A stretch of 64,000 nucleotides of DNA, taken from the NCBI GenBank assembly GCA_028095005.1, contig CM051460.1, positions 232,270,742-232,334,741 on the forward strand, written 5' to 3'. The stretch's first letter is position 1; each line of letters begins with the position of its first letter. The notes below the pieces were generated by a model. The model saw nothing but the letters and a program-made list of their open reading frames with translations. It had not been told where the DNA came from and did not search any database. A program made the translations under genes and the position numbers. Shown here one piece after another: positions 22,520 to 35,800 of this stretch. Source of the stretch: Rhynchospora pubera. Lineage: Eukaryota > Streptophyta > Magnoliopsida > Poales > Cyperaceae.

Positions 22520-24560
22520 TGAAGAAAATTTTGATGCATATATCATGATGAAATTGTCCACTTTGACACCCACATTTACAAATATGATATATAATTGTTT
22601 AATTGTCAAGATTCCTAACTAAAATGGATTTTGAATTAGTGCATTGTGAACTATTTCTGCTCTTGCCTGAGCCTATATGTGAAACTTTTTAGAAAGAGTC
22701 AACTGCGCTTAACATCATTTCAAGTGATTAGGAAAACAAAATTAATATTTCAAAAGGACATGTCAGCTAAATCCATAACTTCTTTTCTAAAAAGGCCCTT
22801 CAATTTTCTTTTATTATTATTAGTTTACATGAAACTGAAAAAAAGAATCAACAAAAATTGATTAACATTTTACATTATTTCAGGAAGAGATCATAGCAAA
22901 CATCTATGGTTGAATGAAATTTATCTTGCTTTCTTACTTGAGGCTTTGATTAAACATTTTCCAAATTTCAGGGATGTTCTTCATTTAGTATCTTCTTAAA
23001 AAATTGCAGAACTAATTAAAAAAGACACTATTGTAGTTTTTCTCTATTTTATTGAAACATTTTGATCTAAAGTTACAAAGCATGAAAGGAGGATCGTGTT
23101 GCAAATAACCTTAATACTGATCATGTTGTCCTTCTAAAATATATCCTCTTTTCTATTGCTTCAAAATGTATACTTTTTGGTACACCAATCTAATATCTAA
23201 TATTGTTTAAAAAATCTCCAACAATGGTACTTGAGGTATATGAAGCCGATGATAAAAGCTTCAACCTGTAGAGAAAATTTAAACAAATGATAAAAAAAAA
23301 TACGAGATTAAAAAGCGAATCAACTAAAAAACACATATATAATCAAATCAATGGGGTTATCTCCTTTGCTTAGACTCTACTAATTCTTGCAAATTGCACA
23401 ATTGTGGATCAAATTCTACCTTTGAAACCTTTGCATTTGGTGTGGTGTTTGATGTACTTCTTTTCTTTACCATTAAAATTGAGGGCTCTAAATGAAAATA
23501 AAGTAAACAAATTGTTAAAATTGATAATGAATAGTTATGTAGCAAATATACAACAGATTTACTAACAATGTTGATCGAAAGTTCTGAAACACTGCCCCCA
23601 CATGGTAGCATTTGACCATACAAATTGGTGCATACCAGAAAGCAAGAGTTAGACGGTTAAGAGTGAGAAAACGTTATTAATCCACTCGAACAGTTCCAAC
23701 ACAGCAGTGGCACCAACAAACACACTGGAGGAAATTCTCTTATTCCTCCATAGTAGTACATCAGTAGCAGCAGGGGAAATCACAAAATTTAATGAAAAAG
23801 AGAATTATGTATCTTATTTTGTACAATTGAACTCATGAAAAATGGGATGTGTAATTAGAATTTGGAGAACTCATATAAGCAGCAAAAAAACAATTATGCA
23901 TGCAACAGTTAGTGACCTTTATTAGAAAGCACATAATAATATTGAAAGGGAGACAAAGAGGGACTGAGAACTTGTAATCAGAAGCAGTGGCACGGAAGGA
24001 AGCAGCCACGTCAGCGTCGACTTCACATTGGTCATCCTCATGCCTGCTGCTTAGTAGTCGCTCTTCACGGACTGCATGGAGTAGGGATTCGTTGCCACAA
24101 ATGGCTCGTTGTCGAATGCCAAGGTTGCGACACGACAGCTGGGTTCTGATAGATTTGGCGGCGAAGAGGAGAGCAACTCTTCTTCTTCGTTCGCTTGGGA
24201 CCTCTGCAGGACCTTTTGAGGAGAAGAAAAAGGAAGCAGGAGGTGAGGTGGTATAAATGAGGACTGCACAAATCTGATATAAATGAGAGCAAGAATACAA
24301 CTTTGGATTGCAATTAGCAAAATATAAATGAGAATGCAGCTTCAAATCTGAAATTACTCGTACCCTTGAACATTGCGAAGAGTTTGGTTGAACCGCCATT
24401 CAAGATTTGGGCTTGCGTCACCGTTGGAGCTGGTGGCACGCTCTCCGCTAGTCTCCTTCCTGACAATAGAGGTGGCTATGCTGCACGAAGGTGAGAGATT
24501 GTGATCTCAATTTGGAGGGGGCGACTCAGTTAGAAAAGAGGCGAAGAAAGAGGTGACAAG
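22520..24560. other. Intergenic stretch with no recognised gene
   Basis: Several short ORFs occur. A possible minus-strand terminal exon (about 23487-23357) reads MVKKRSTSNTTPNAKVSKVE and ends at TAA; I do not recognise it. A GC-richer block at 23990-24250 has overlapping ORFs in several frames and no family match. Confidence 0.3.
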
Positions 24561-24594
24561 AAGCAGTAACCCTTCTTTGTTAGATTAATAGTCG

Positions 24595-24803
24595 AATGCA
24601 GAGGGAGGTCTCTTTTAGGCTTGTTGGGATCCTTCTTAGCTTTCTTCGAAATCTTCTTAGGCGCAGCTGCCTTCCTGTTCCCACCAGCCCTTCAACGGAT
24701 CAAACAAAAAACCATTAGAAGAGAAATTCGCCAAACCCTAGATGCCAAAATCGACGAGAGGAAAAGAAACTTACTGCGACTCGGCCTTCTTCGGTCTTCC
24801 CAT
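24595..24803 (-). pseudogene. Truncated HMGB-type HMG-box gene, first two exons only
   Basis: HMGB proteins bend DNA in chromatin. Exon 1 (24803-24775) reads MGRPKKAES with a GTAAGT donor. Exon 2 begins at 24689 after a TTGAAG acceptor: GGNRKAAAPKKISKKAKKDP then NKPKR, the basic tail and start of the HMG box. Two extra bases then shift the frame; in the shifted frame PPSAF, the next residues of the HMG box, is still readable to about 24595, after which similarity stops. The box core (FVFMEEFR... onward) is absent. A leader-like, GC-richer region with GT and GA microsatellites lies upstream (24810-25200), so the 5' end may still be transcribed. Confidence 0.75.
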
Positions 24804-25125
24804 GGCGAAAACTACAAAAGATCCGATCGAATCAGAAACAAATCGACGAAATCGAAGAGAGATGGAGGAGAAACGAGCTCTTACCTGGGAATTAGGGTTT
24901 GGGTTATGGACCACCCTCCTCCAAAGCCGTTGCTTGCTGCTCTTGCTTTTGGTCTTGCGCTTGATCTTCGTTGGTCTCGCTGGCCTCAGCCTAGGGAAAG
25001 GTGTAGCGCAGAGGGCAGGGAAGTGGACGGAGATGGGGAAGAAGGCGAGGCGGCTGCAGAGAATGGGTTGGGGGTCGGAGAAGGGCGCACGGAGAAAAGG
25101 CCTCATCACTGCCGTTGGTGCGAGA

Positions 25126-25172
25126 GGTGTGTGCGTGTGCGTGTGCGTGTGTGAGAGAGAGAGAGAGAGAGT
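25126..25172. repeat. GT/GTGC then GA microsatellite
   Basis: GTGTGCGTGTGCGTGTGCGT followed by (GA)n, upstream of the HMGB relic. Confidence 0.9.
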
Positions 25173-26333
25173 CGAGACTCGAGAAAGGTCGTAGGAAATT
25201 TTGTACAAGGAAAGAGGAAGATTTCTAAAGAAGGAAAGAATAGGAAGGAAGAAAGAAGATGCGGAACCTTGCGCACGAAATAATAACAAAAAACAAAAAA
25301 ATTGGCGCAGCGCAGAATCGAGCCCTTGCGTTGCGATGAACGAACCAACAGCCTTTACCAACGCACCGCTCAGACAGTTCGTGATAAAAAGTCGACCTTT
25401 TAGTCTGATATTTAAATCTGAACCGTAGATCATAGTAGATTAACAAAATCAATGATCCATATTTGATATTAGAGGGGTGTAACTCCCTTTTAGCTCGAAG
25501 TTTATGACTGTTCTACTGATGCTTTATAAGTAGTGGAGATGGAGATTTTTTTTTTTAAATATATGGGTAAGTCCACCAACTTATTTCGAACTATAAAATA
25601 TCACAAAGGACTTTCAATCAGATTTCGAACCCCGTGACCTCAGGTATAGTACAATTTGGTGTATTACAGTTAAGAGGATTATAATATAACAAATGATGGC
25701 ATTATAGTGCTATGGTTCATTTGAGGTTTTTTATGTTGCCAATTATATGGCGGGAGAAAATTTCATCAAAACTTTTAATAAAAAAAAAACACCGTAACAT
25801 TAGTTGATTCAATAACATGAAAAAAAAATGAAGTGGACATGAGTTTTAATTTTTTTTTTAATTATCAGAACAAGAAAACCTGTGTTTCTTGACTACTTAG
25901 TCTTTGTCTACTTCCAAATGTGTCATTTTCTTTGGGTCCCCTTCATGGCGGGCCGAAAATGAGATAGGCCGCAAGGCTTAGTTTGAGGGGAACTAATGTT
26001 TTCTTGTTGAAATACTAGGTGAAATGTTATAAAATGAGAAGAATAAAGCAACCCACAAGCTAGAGGAATGTATGAAGGAGAATTGGAGAAATATGGCTAA
26101 TTTCTCTTATCCATTTATTTCTCTATTTACAAGCTAGAACATATATGAGAAACATTAAATCGTGAGGCAGATGAACTTAAGATGAAATAAAACTTTAGAA
26201 ATTTCGAATTGACCCGTTCATAATCTTATGACATGAAATACTTTTTGTTATTTATTAATTATTATTATTTACACACTAGACAAGCATTTCTACCCCCTTA
26301 AAACTTCTATTATTTCTTCATCATGGTTTATAT

Positions 26334-26507
26334 CAGCGGCGGAGGCACGTATATTCCAAATTGGGTTATTGCCCCCCTATATTTTCAAAATCACCCCTTA
26401 AAAGTACAAAATTTACATACAATTCAGTTTGATTTATTCAACTTGCCCCCCTAATCAATGTAGTATATCTTTGCTCCCCTTGTTCTTACATTTTGGCTCC
26501 GCCCCTG
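26334..26507. mobile_element. hAT-type MITE with GGCGGAGGC ends
   Basis: 174 bp with ends CAGCGGCGGAGGCAC and GGCTCCGCCCCTG, flanked by GTTTATAT and GCTTATAT (8 bp, one mismatch). This matches the common plant hAT MITE type whose ends read (C)AG(G)GGCGGAGCC. Confidence 0.75.
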
Positions 26508-26519
26508 GCTTATATTTCG

Positions 26520-28150
26520 TACTGCAATAATCCAAAAGAATTAGGTAAATGTTCTTAGGTACGTCCCACTTAGTTACTACCATAGATCGATCTAAATTTT
26601 AATGTAATAGTTTAGATTTATATTTTCCATTTCTAAGTCTTACCTTCATTTTCTCTAGGTACAGCCATAGCAATCACTTAAAAGTATCTTTTGATATTTT
26701 ATAATTATTGCTTAAAGTCTATAATATATCCTATAGCCATCGCAATCATTAACCAAATAAAAACTGCATATTGCGCCCGTTTTGTCTTATTTTTTACCTT
26801 TGAACAAGCCAGGACCATGCAAACCACGAGAAGAAGAACCGAATATAGCTTTTATTTCTACTAATATATAGGGTTTGATGTATTCTAACTTTAATAAGAC
26901 AATTTTAAATAAATTATAAATAAGAATTATTATGCTTTTCAATAATTCTTGGTTCTTAATTGGTTGATGAACTAGGACATGGTTTTCTGTGACCACTAGC
27001 TAAGTAAAACCATGTACCGGGTAACAAAGCAAAAGTCAAAATACAATACAGTTCAATATACGGGAAAAATATATATAAGGAGAGGAAATAATGTGTGACA
27101 CTGTGACATCAACGAACTTTTATATTCACTGATGATGTAGTATGTAGAAATTCGCGTCTAATTAAAATAAGCATCCACTGTTGTTTAATCAGAAGCAACA
27201 ATAATTTTGTATTAGATGAAGCAGAATTCAGCTAGGCCCCATGAATATTCCGTTTTTTTTTTCATCATTTTTTTTGGGTGTACAACCATACCCAACATGT
27301 TAATACTAGCTAGGACTTCCCAAAACTCTCGTCCGCTTAAGAACATGGTTATATATTTTGTCTGTTTTAACTAAAATTGGTTAATCGTCAAAAGTTATGT
27401 TTTTACAAATTCATTATAATAGCATAACTTATATTAAGATATAACTATCAAATGGAATGATAATTCCAGACTCTCCACATCTGTATAACTTATAATTATC
27501 AAATAAAATATTAATTTTAAAACTTCAACAAAACAAATCTCAAATAAATGAATATGGTTATTTAAGCAGAACTTGCACACATTATTACAAAATACATAAA
27601 TTTATATGTTCGTTGGTCTCATTATTTTTTTAAAAAAATGCTAAAAATAATATAAATTTATAAATAAATTGTGCTAAATTATGTAATTGAATGAATACGG
27701 AGTAATGATAGCTAAAATTTATCACATTTGACTTTATACTTCTTAAATAACTATTTTTATATAAGGAAATACGGAGTAATTTTATTCGTATTCTTATTTC
27801 AATGAGTCAATATATATATTTTTTTTCAGATTTGTATTTAAGAAGAATTATATATATCCGTATATTTGTGAAAATGTGATATAATTCAGATATTGAATGA
27901 ACTAATTTCACTGGAACTTTGACAAACATCGGAAAGTTAGATTTTTTTTTTTTTAAGATAAGATGGAGTCAAGCTCTCTAACTTATTTCTTATTTCGCAA
28001 TTAAATGTTAAAAAAAAACTCCGGTGAAATTTCAAACCCGTAACATTCACTAAAAATACGTTGCTTTTTTATCACTGGACCAAGAATTAAAAAGTTCACT
28101 TTCGAATGACTTAAACGGGGGACCTCTTTTGTTTACTTCCAATTTCCGTG
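26520..28150. other. AT-rich intergenic DNA, no gene seen
   Basis: Only short chance ORFs; many small A/T runs. No boundary features recognised. Confidence 0.5.
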
Positions 28151-28158
28151 TCCTTAGT

Positions 28159-28436
28159 TAGACCTGGGCAACGTATTAAACGGAAACGGAATGAGGCATT
28201 CCGTATTCCGTTCCGTTTCAACAAACGGTATGTACCGGCTGATTCGTATTCGTTCCGTTTGGACGGAACGTAACGGAACGGTATAATTTACACTGTATTT
28301 CACATAAACGAATCACGAATTGCATTCCGTTTTCCGTTCCGTTTGCGAAACGGAATGAAATTTTGTTCCATTATACGTTTCACATGGACGGAACGGAACG
28401 GTTTCGCATATTCGCGGTATACCGCGCCCACCCCTA
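28159..28436. mobile_element. Non-autonomous hAT element with exact 8-bp target duplication
   Basis: TCCTTAGT occurs at 28151-28158 and 28437-28444. The 278-bp element starts TAGACCTGGGCAACG and ends CGCGCCCACCCCTA (TIR roughly TAGRSSTGGGC). The interior is filled with CGGAACGG / CCGTTCCG motifs on both strands, the style of transposase-binding repeats known from Ac/Ds. Confidence 0.85.
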
Positions 28437-28444
28437 TCCTTAGT

Positions 28445-31238
28445 CCGTCCCCCTGGTCAATCCAAACCGAACCGCACTCTATTCTAAAAGCCAGTCAACA
28501 TGATTACAGTTATTCCATTAAATATATATTGTATATGTTGTCACACCAGAAGTCGGTTTAATTCCCAAATTCAAAAGTTTAGAATAGCACATCGTATGTG
28601 GTAATGCGGAGCCCTCGTTAGTCGTTCCTGCCTTTCTTTGTATAATCAGTTTTTAATAATCCAGTCAAAATAAGCTGGGTTGTTCTGCCCGTGATTTGGC
28701 TCTGTTCTGTCGATCAAGTGATCTTTGATTCGAATTACGAAAAAATATTTATTTTTAATTTTTTTATAACAAAATTGTTAATTTCAAACCAAACTTAAAA
28801 AAATTAGTTCAGTCGGTATTTCAAACCAAACTTTAAAAAAATTGGAGATCCAAGCAATGCGAAAGTTACCTACGGATTCAAGGCTGTAGCCTTATGGTAC
28901 TTGTACGTACGTTGCATGCTTTGAAGGGTATTCTATTAGATCTCCTTGGTTAGATGAAAAACAGTCGGTATTTTTTTTCCCTTTCTTCTTGTAATTTTTA
29001 TAGAAATAGTTTTTATCAATGACGTGGCTAGCTCACCTAGCCTTAAAAAAAAAGGGTCAATGATTCGAATTATGAATTATTTTAAAACTCAAATTTATTT
29101 GTCAAATGCAAAACAACTATTGAGACATATTTTTCCAGCTACTATTTTTTTAATAAGATAAATTGGAATCAACCCACCCAACTTATTTTTTTAAAATTAA
29201 ATGTATATAAAAAACCCTTTAGTCAGGTTTCGACCTACAACCTTTAACTCAAGGTGCATTGCTTTCTGTTATTAGACCAAGAGCTAGTTCTAACTACATT
29301 GACAAATAAATTTAACCTTCAAATTAGTTGTTGATCTGAATTAACAATTATTTCTCGTCAATCCAATTTTGTTGCTTGATCATAAATTTTACCTCCACGT
29401 AGGATCAGGTAATCATGATTCATGATCAGAGAAGTTCGAAACACCAAAGTGTGATTCTCTATTTAGTGCAGTCGGTCTTTTTTTTTTTTACAAATAAATA
29501 AATACTTTGTCCAATTTACACTTCGAAATACATGTACCTTGTTGCCTCTCTTTTCACCTTTACCCATGATTCCATGAACATGAATTTTCCTAGTCCTAGG
29601 TATTTGAATTTTGAAATATAATTAACCGGGACCGTAACGGTAACGGGACAACACTGTTCCTTTTCTTTTTCTCACCGCCTCTTTATACTTTTTCTTGCCA
29701 TATTTTTTTCATTCTTATATTAACAGAACATATAGCATAAACTGTTGCCCTTTTATTTGATTTAAGTTAGGAATTTATTTTTGATAGTTGACAAAATATT
29801 ATTCATCAAATGTTTCTTTCCATAATAAAAAACTATGAATATAGCTCCATCGTATTAAAAGTATAAGAAACCATAAAACTTCAATACATTTTGTTTTTTC
29901 ATATGCATACAATAAGACAGAAGAAAATGTTGAAATAATCATAAAAATTCAATATATATTTTTTGGCATATGTACACAATAAGACCCAAATAAATGTTGA
30001 ACAAATCATTAAAAATATATGCTTCTAAATTTGATTTTTTTGTATATTTTATAAAATCTTATCTCAACAAATGTATAAATTGCAACCAAATGTATAAAAT
30101 AGTATCAATTTTTTTCCCATTTATATCTTATCTTACCAGTTGAAATTTTTTCATAAATTCGCAATAGTTCCATAGTATAGAAACTTTAATGTACAATGAT
30201 TAAAACAAACAATCATTCAATATCTTAAGCTCATAATAAGTTTTTTTTTTTCCTTTCTTTCTTTCTTTCTACAACGGTCTTTCATTTTCTTCCTGCAGGT
30301 CGATCTTTCTCAATTTTGATTCTGTAGACATATATATCTCAAATATAGTCCACAGATTGCGCCTTTAAGGAGGAGAAGAAGTAAGGAAAACAGCTGATAA
30401 TCAGTCCCAAAGTTCAGCCACAATTTGAGGTTTTTGGGACTGTATTGGAGTTGATTCCAACAAATTGACAATTATTTATATGTTCCTCATTGAATTTTTT
30501 CTAGTTTGTTACAAAAAATTAATAGTTTAAAATAACAAACCAGCTGTCGTCTCGGCAGAGAGGGAGCGAAGAGAAGAGGTGACGCGTATAGCGGAGAAAG
30601 CTGAGCTGGAATCCAGAGCCGGCGACACCTCATCACAGAACAACTGGAAATGACACATCAGATGATGATGATGATGCTAGCAGCTAGTTAATACACCACA
30701 TACATCCGACCTTCATTTTGCGGATCTGAACCGGTCAAAAATCACTCTTTGGATTTTTTTTTTTATATATTTTCACATCACTATTTTCATGGTAATTTAT
30801 GCTTTTGAGCTTTTAGATACTTATTTCGAGACATAATAGATATTTTGTTTCATTAAAAGACTCAACTAAAGTAAACAATGTGTTCATTGCTTTTTTTTTT
30901 ATCATGTAATATACCTCTCTTCCTTGAGAAGAATATAATACTCTCAAAACTATAAATATTGAATTCAGTGATGTTTACATATAAAAAAGGAGCTTCGGAT
31001 TATACGTTTATTGTTTCTTTTTGCAAAATTGTTTTAAATTTGGAGGAAAATGTTTTTTTGTGTGATAAACTGATAATAACAAATTGAAGACCTTGCTATA
31101 TATGCTATAGGGCGCGGCGCTATGCTATTTTCATCTTGTCGCAATTAAGGTATTAATGGTATTAACTGAAAGTAAGGCAAACGTCAGCTAGACAGCAAGC
31201 TATATATTTTTTTCAAAGAAGACAATTCAGAAAGCTGA
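28445..31238. other. Intergenic stretch, no gene seen
   Basis: AT-rich with several T-runs. One GC-richer island at about 30540-30700, with a (GAT)n run, has no ORF of note and no recognised match. Confidence 0.5.
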
Positions 31239-31248
31239 CTGTCACATC

Positions 31249-31524
31249 TAGGGCTGTCAATATACCGCCGTTTCGCACGTTTCCGTTTCGTTCCATCCGA
31301 AATGGAACATAAGTGGAAGGAAAAGTGGTTTCATTTTCAAAAATGGAACGGAAACGGAACGTTGAAATGAGAAATTTCAATGTAAAATGAATGTGGAAGT
31401 GAAATTTCCGTTCCATTTAACGAAGTGGAACGGAAACGAAATGGTTTTCTGTTTCGTATATTTTGAAATGGAACGGAAACGGAATGATGGATTTCCGTTC
31501 CATCTCCCACGTTTGACAGCACTG
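31249..31524. mobile_element. Non-autonomous Ac/Ds-like hAT element with exact 8-bp target duplication
   Basis: GTCACATC flanks it at 31241-31248 and 31525-31532. The 276-bp element starts TAGGGCTGTCAA and ends TTGACAGCACTG, so the outermost base is T at one end and C at the other, the same asymmetry as Ac. The interior is dense in GGAACGGAAACGGAA-type motifs on both strands. Confidence 0.9.
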
Positions 31525-31532
31525 GTCACATC

Positions 31533-31692
31533 TAAAAAAATCTAAGTATTTCTGAGGTAGCATTTTTTTCCCCTCAAAACATAGGAATACTTTTATCTTT
31601 AATTTCACGTCTCAAAAAATCCTAAGGATTTCTGAGGTAGCATTTTTCCCCCCCTCAAAACATATGAATACTTTTATCTTTAATTTGAGGTC
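31533..31692. repeat. Tandem duplication of about 82 bp
   Basis: Two copies of a unit with TATTTCTGAGGTAGCATTTTT, CCCTCAAAACATA and GAATACTTTTATCTTTAATTT. The hAT element at 31249 is inserted at the start of the first copy. Confidence 0.9.
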
Positions 31693-32837
31693 TCAAAAAA
31701 TCTGTCTTTGATCTGGTCATATACTTTTCTTCGATTTCTTTGCTTTTTGCCAAGGGAACCAATTAATTTTTTTATACACAAAGTACGCTAGTACTATGGC
31801 ACGCTGTGGTTGTTTGGGGACACTAAATATTCAGGAGACATGATGACGAAATGCATTTTGACTCATTTGTTAACAACAAAACATAGTTAAGGAATCATAA
31901 AGTTGCACTTTATTTTCTATTTTTAATTGTAGACGTGTAGAGACCGTAATGCATAATTTCTATGCACCAAGACTTGCATGGAATCAGCTTTGAGAAGTAT
32001 GTGAGAAGCCAAAGTAGAAAAGCTGAGGCAACTCAAGTCGGCAGTCGTAGTGCTTTTATTTGTTCCTTTTCTTTCTTCCTTTTTTGGCACCAGATTTCAC
32101 ACGTCGCATGGATTGGAAATTTGGAGACTAAAGAACAAAAGTCTTCACACGAACTCCAAAGCGACCTCCTTTTTTCTCTCCAAGTAATCTGAAACTGATA
32201 AAGCTCTGAAATTTAAATTCTTTCCTTGGTTTAGTGGATTTGGTGCTTCCGATCGGTGCAGATGCATTTCCCCACTCCACAAGAAAAGCGCGCTTTACCT
32301 CTTTCAGCGCCTCTTTTAGCATAATCTTTTAATATGATCTATCTACCCACTCCCTCTCTTCTCTCCTTTTTTATAGAGATGGATCAGTACTAGCGAGAGA
32401 GGGTTTGTTTGACACGGCTGTGTACTATACTTTAGTCGAGTCATGCATGGGATTACAGAAAGATCTTGATTTGATTGAAGAGGTTCTGATTTGGAGAGAG
32501 AGACTAGACTGGTGAGGTGTTCCTTTTTATCTCTATGGTTGAAGGCGACAAAGGTGCCTTAATTGGGAATAAATACTGCATGCATGGCCTTCATGGTAAG
32601 AGTCTATATGTTTTCCAATTGTTATTGGTTTGATTGGTGACATGTTAACTAATGCATGCTGGTTAAAACCTTAATTATGACAGAAATTACCGTTTGTAAT
32701 TCAAAGAATTAATGGGTCACAACATAAGAACTGCATCCAGCAGGGATCCACTTTCAATTGTAGTAAATGATTTTGATGTACATAGATTTAGACAATGGAA
32801 CTGAGTGTGCTTTTTGGTCTGATATTTTCTACATTAG

Positions 32838-35800
32838 ATGGGATGGAGAAGAAGAGACGAAATTCTGGTGGTGCTCTGTTTTCTCATTGCAGTCTCATGT
32901 GCAAGTTGTATAGAAGTCGTTCCTTACACAACAGGTAGCAACCATGCTTAATTTGGAATTTGAATTATGCGCTGAATTTTATTTTAACAGCGTTCTCAGC
33001 GACTGTACATGAGTTGAATTCTGAATCAATTTATGTTTAATTTTTTCAAACCAACTTCTAAATGTACAGCGAATCTATCGAGTATGTACTGCTGCATGTA
33101 ATAATATAAATGATTTACTAGCATCGATGTTGTTTAACTATTTTTCCTTAAATTTGTTTCTTAATTTAGGATCGAACAGGAATTTGATCGAGTCGAATTC
33201 AGACTCTAGCAGCACTGTTCTATCAGTGAGGACAGAGAGGATCGACCCGTTTGATCATTTTAAGGAATATAAAGGAGGATACAACATCACAAACAGCCAC
33301 TATTGGACTGTAATATCTCTCTCTCTCTCTCTCACACACACACAGAGTTTGCTTCTATAATCGGTGTGAATGAACAAAATACTGAAATAGTAATGCTTAA
33401 TATGAAGATCAACATTGTTTGCAATACTATAAATTAAGGTCCACATAATTTTAGAACATATTTTTTAGCACAATCTAACTAATCTTATTACAAATCCAAC
33501 ATAAGAAAGAGTGAATCATGTATTCATGTACCAATTTTGTAACATGATTCATTTTTTATGTATAAAAAACAAAGGACTTGCTGTAGAAAAATTAATAAAA
33601 AAAAAAAACATTCTTAACGGAAAGTGTAAAGTGGGCGCTCCTTAATTATGCTACCTGCCTAATTTGTTTTTTCCCAGTGTGAGAAAATCTCAGAATAGTT
33701 TTTCTTTTAATATTGCTTGTTTCAACAAGGATATCACACTTTATAGAAATGAGTGCTTTTGAGACAGTTAAGCCCTGTGGGCCTTATAAAGTTATAATTA
33801 TTTTACTTCTCTTTTTCTTAATGGAGCTGTCGTCTTACCTACCCCACTAAAGAAAAAAAAAATTAAAGAAATCTCAGTCAGATGATTGACTTTTATTTAT
33901 TTTAATTTTTTTGTTTTTGTCCAGTCAACTATATTTACAGGGAAATACGGATACATTCTTGCAGCATTATGGCCTATTGGAGGCATCACTCTTGCTATAT
34001 CAAGCATTTTCTTCGCAAAAAAGAAAAGAACAGATACCAGAACAGAATCTCACTTCAAAAAAGCCCAATTTTGGTTTATTTTCATGGGCATTTTGTTTCT
34101 ACTTTTGACCATGTGAGTTACGTGTTCTCTGCTACTCCGAATCAGGAGTTCATATTTACTGGTACATGGGGTTTAGCACTATTTACGTTTATTTTTATAA
34201 CAATGAAATTTGACAGATAGTCAGGTACATAACTACAACCTGACCAAATCAAAATTATGCTAACTTTTTGTCATTCCTTTTTGTAGAATTGCATCTGCAG
34301 TTGCAATCACAGGCAGTTTAAGATTCCACTCAAGTGCACAATCAATTAAAAGAATAATTTCTCGAACTGCAGTAGAGGCTTCTGGCACTTTGTACAATGT
34401 GACGAAGGCCGTTGAATCCATGCAAAATCTAACAAGCATCTATGATGGTCTTGCAAATTCAAGCAATCTCAATTCAACTGCACAAAGTCTCAGCGAAGAG
34501 GCAACGAATATACAGATGAAGGCCGAAGATAGTATGTGTCTTGTCAATAGAGGCATCAACATTTTGTATGAAATGACTAAGCTTGTCTACTATTTTTATT
34601 TTCTTTTTCTTTAGTTTTACATCATATGTTATTTCAATTTAAACATTTTAATTTTATACTTTCATTATCACTCTGAAATTTTACAAACAATATGATAAAC
34701 TCTGCACAATGATACTAACACCTCATGCCAAGGCAATCATAGTCCATTAGTATCATATATAGGGACTCAACCATTATTGGATATCTAACATATTGGTTAT
34801 GTTTGCACCAGAGTTTGTCTCAGTTTTATAGATGACCTCTTCCAATTTATCTGTATTGTCTTAGAATTGCTTTCCTTTTGATTTCACATGCATGTTCTCT
34901 TATTTCAATAGCTCTTAAATGCTGTTATTTTATTCTTTATTTGTCCTTTTTATCATTTCAAGGATTTTCTCTATTGTCTAATTAGGGTGATACAATTTTT
35001 CAGGGAACTTGTAACAATTGTGTTTGTACTGATGAATCTACTTGCAGTTCTTATTTTTCTTGGTAAGTCCAAAGACAGGACAATATCTAGAAATCATACT
35101 GATCTATATTATACAGACAATTAACTTGTGTGCTTCCAATGCAGTGGCAAGACCTCTGAAACTGAAGATGGTTCTTTCTATGTAAGTTAAAAGTTCGCCT
35201 ATGAACTTCCTTGAAAGCACCCTAAAATAATTTCTTCTAATTTCCTATATTCCTATAAAAGGAATTTTTTTTAGTTAAATATTTATCTGACAAAAGCTAC
35301 TGTTGCAGGATCATATTTGTCTGCTGGATATTCACATCTCTTTTTTGGATATACTTCGGCCTTTATTTCTTCCTTGCCGAGTGAGTTACATATATTGTTG
35401 TAAAGCAAAAATTGGTCAGTTCCATACTTATACTTGACCAGATTAAATATTAGTAATTTACTGTAATAATTAGAAATCAAATTGTCGATCAGGTTTTCAG
35501 GTGATACATGCCTTGCACTTGATGAATACCAGCTAAACCCACAAAACAGCAGCTTAGGAACGATCTTGCCATGCTCTGATTCAGCCAATACAATGTTGGA
35601 AGATGTTGGAACAGGAATTCACAATCTGATTGATCAGGTGATAGCAAAAGTAGAGTTATCAAGAAAGTTACTCATTATTTTCATTATATATACATATGAA
35701 AGTAATCATCAGCCCTTTCAATCTGAATTTTGTCCCAGCTTGGGATTTGAACCTGCAACTGCGATCTTTATAAAATCCCTGGCCCACCACTGAATTTGTT

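Noticed and set aside
23357..23487. Possible last exon ending in SKQRR
   Set aside because: It has an AG acceptor and a stop, but no recognised family and no convincing upstream exons, so it is noted only within the intergenic entry.
23833..24399. 188-codon minus-strand ORF with alternative frames
   Set aside because: Several overlapping frames are open over the same GC-richer block, none with a recognised domain or consistent exon signals.
24621..25433. Overlapping ORFs of 150-220 codons on both strands
   Set aside because: They run through the leader, intron and microsatellites of the HMGB relic; composition is Arg/Ser/Leu low complexity.
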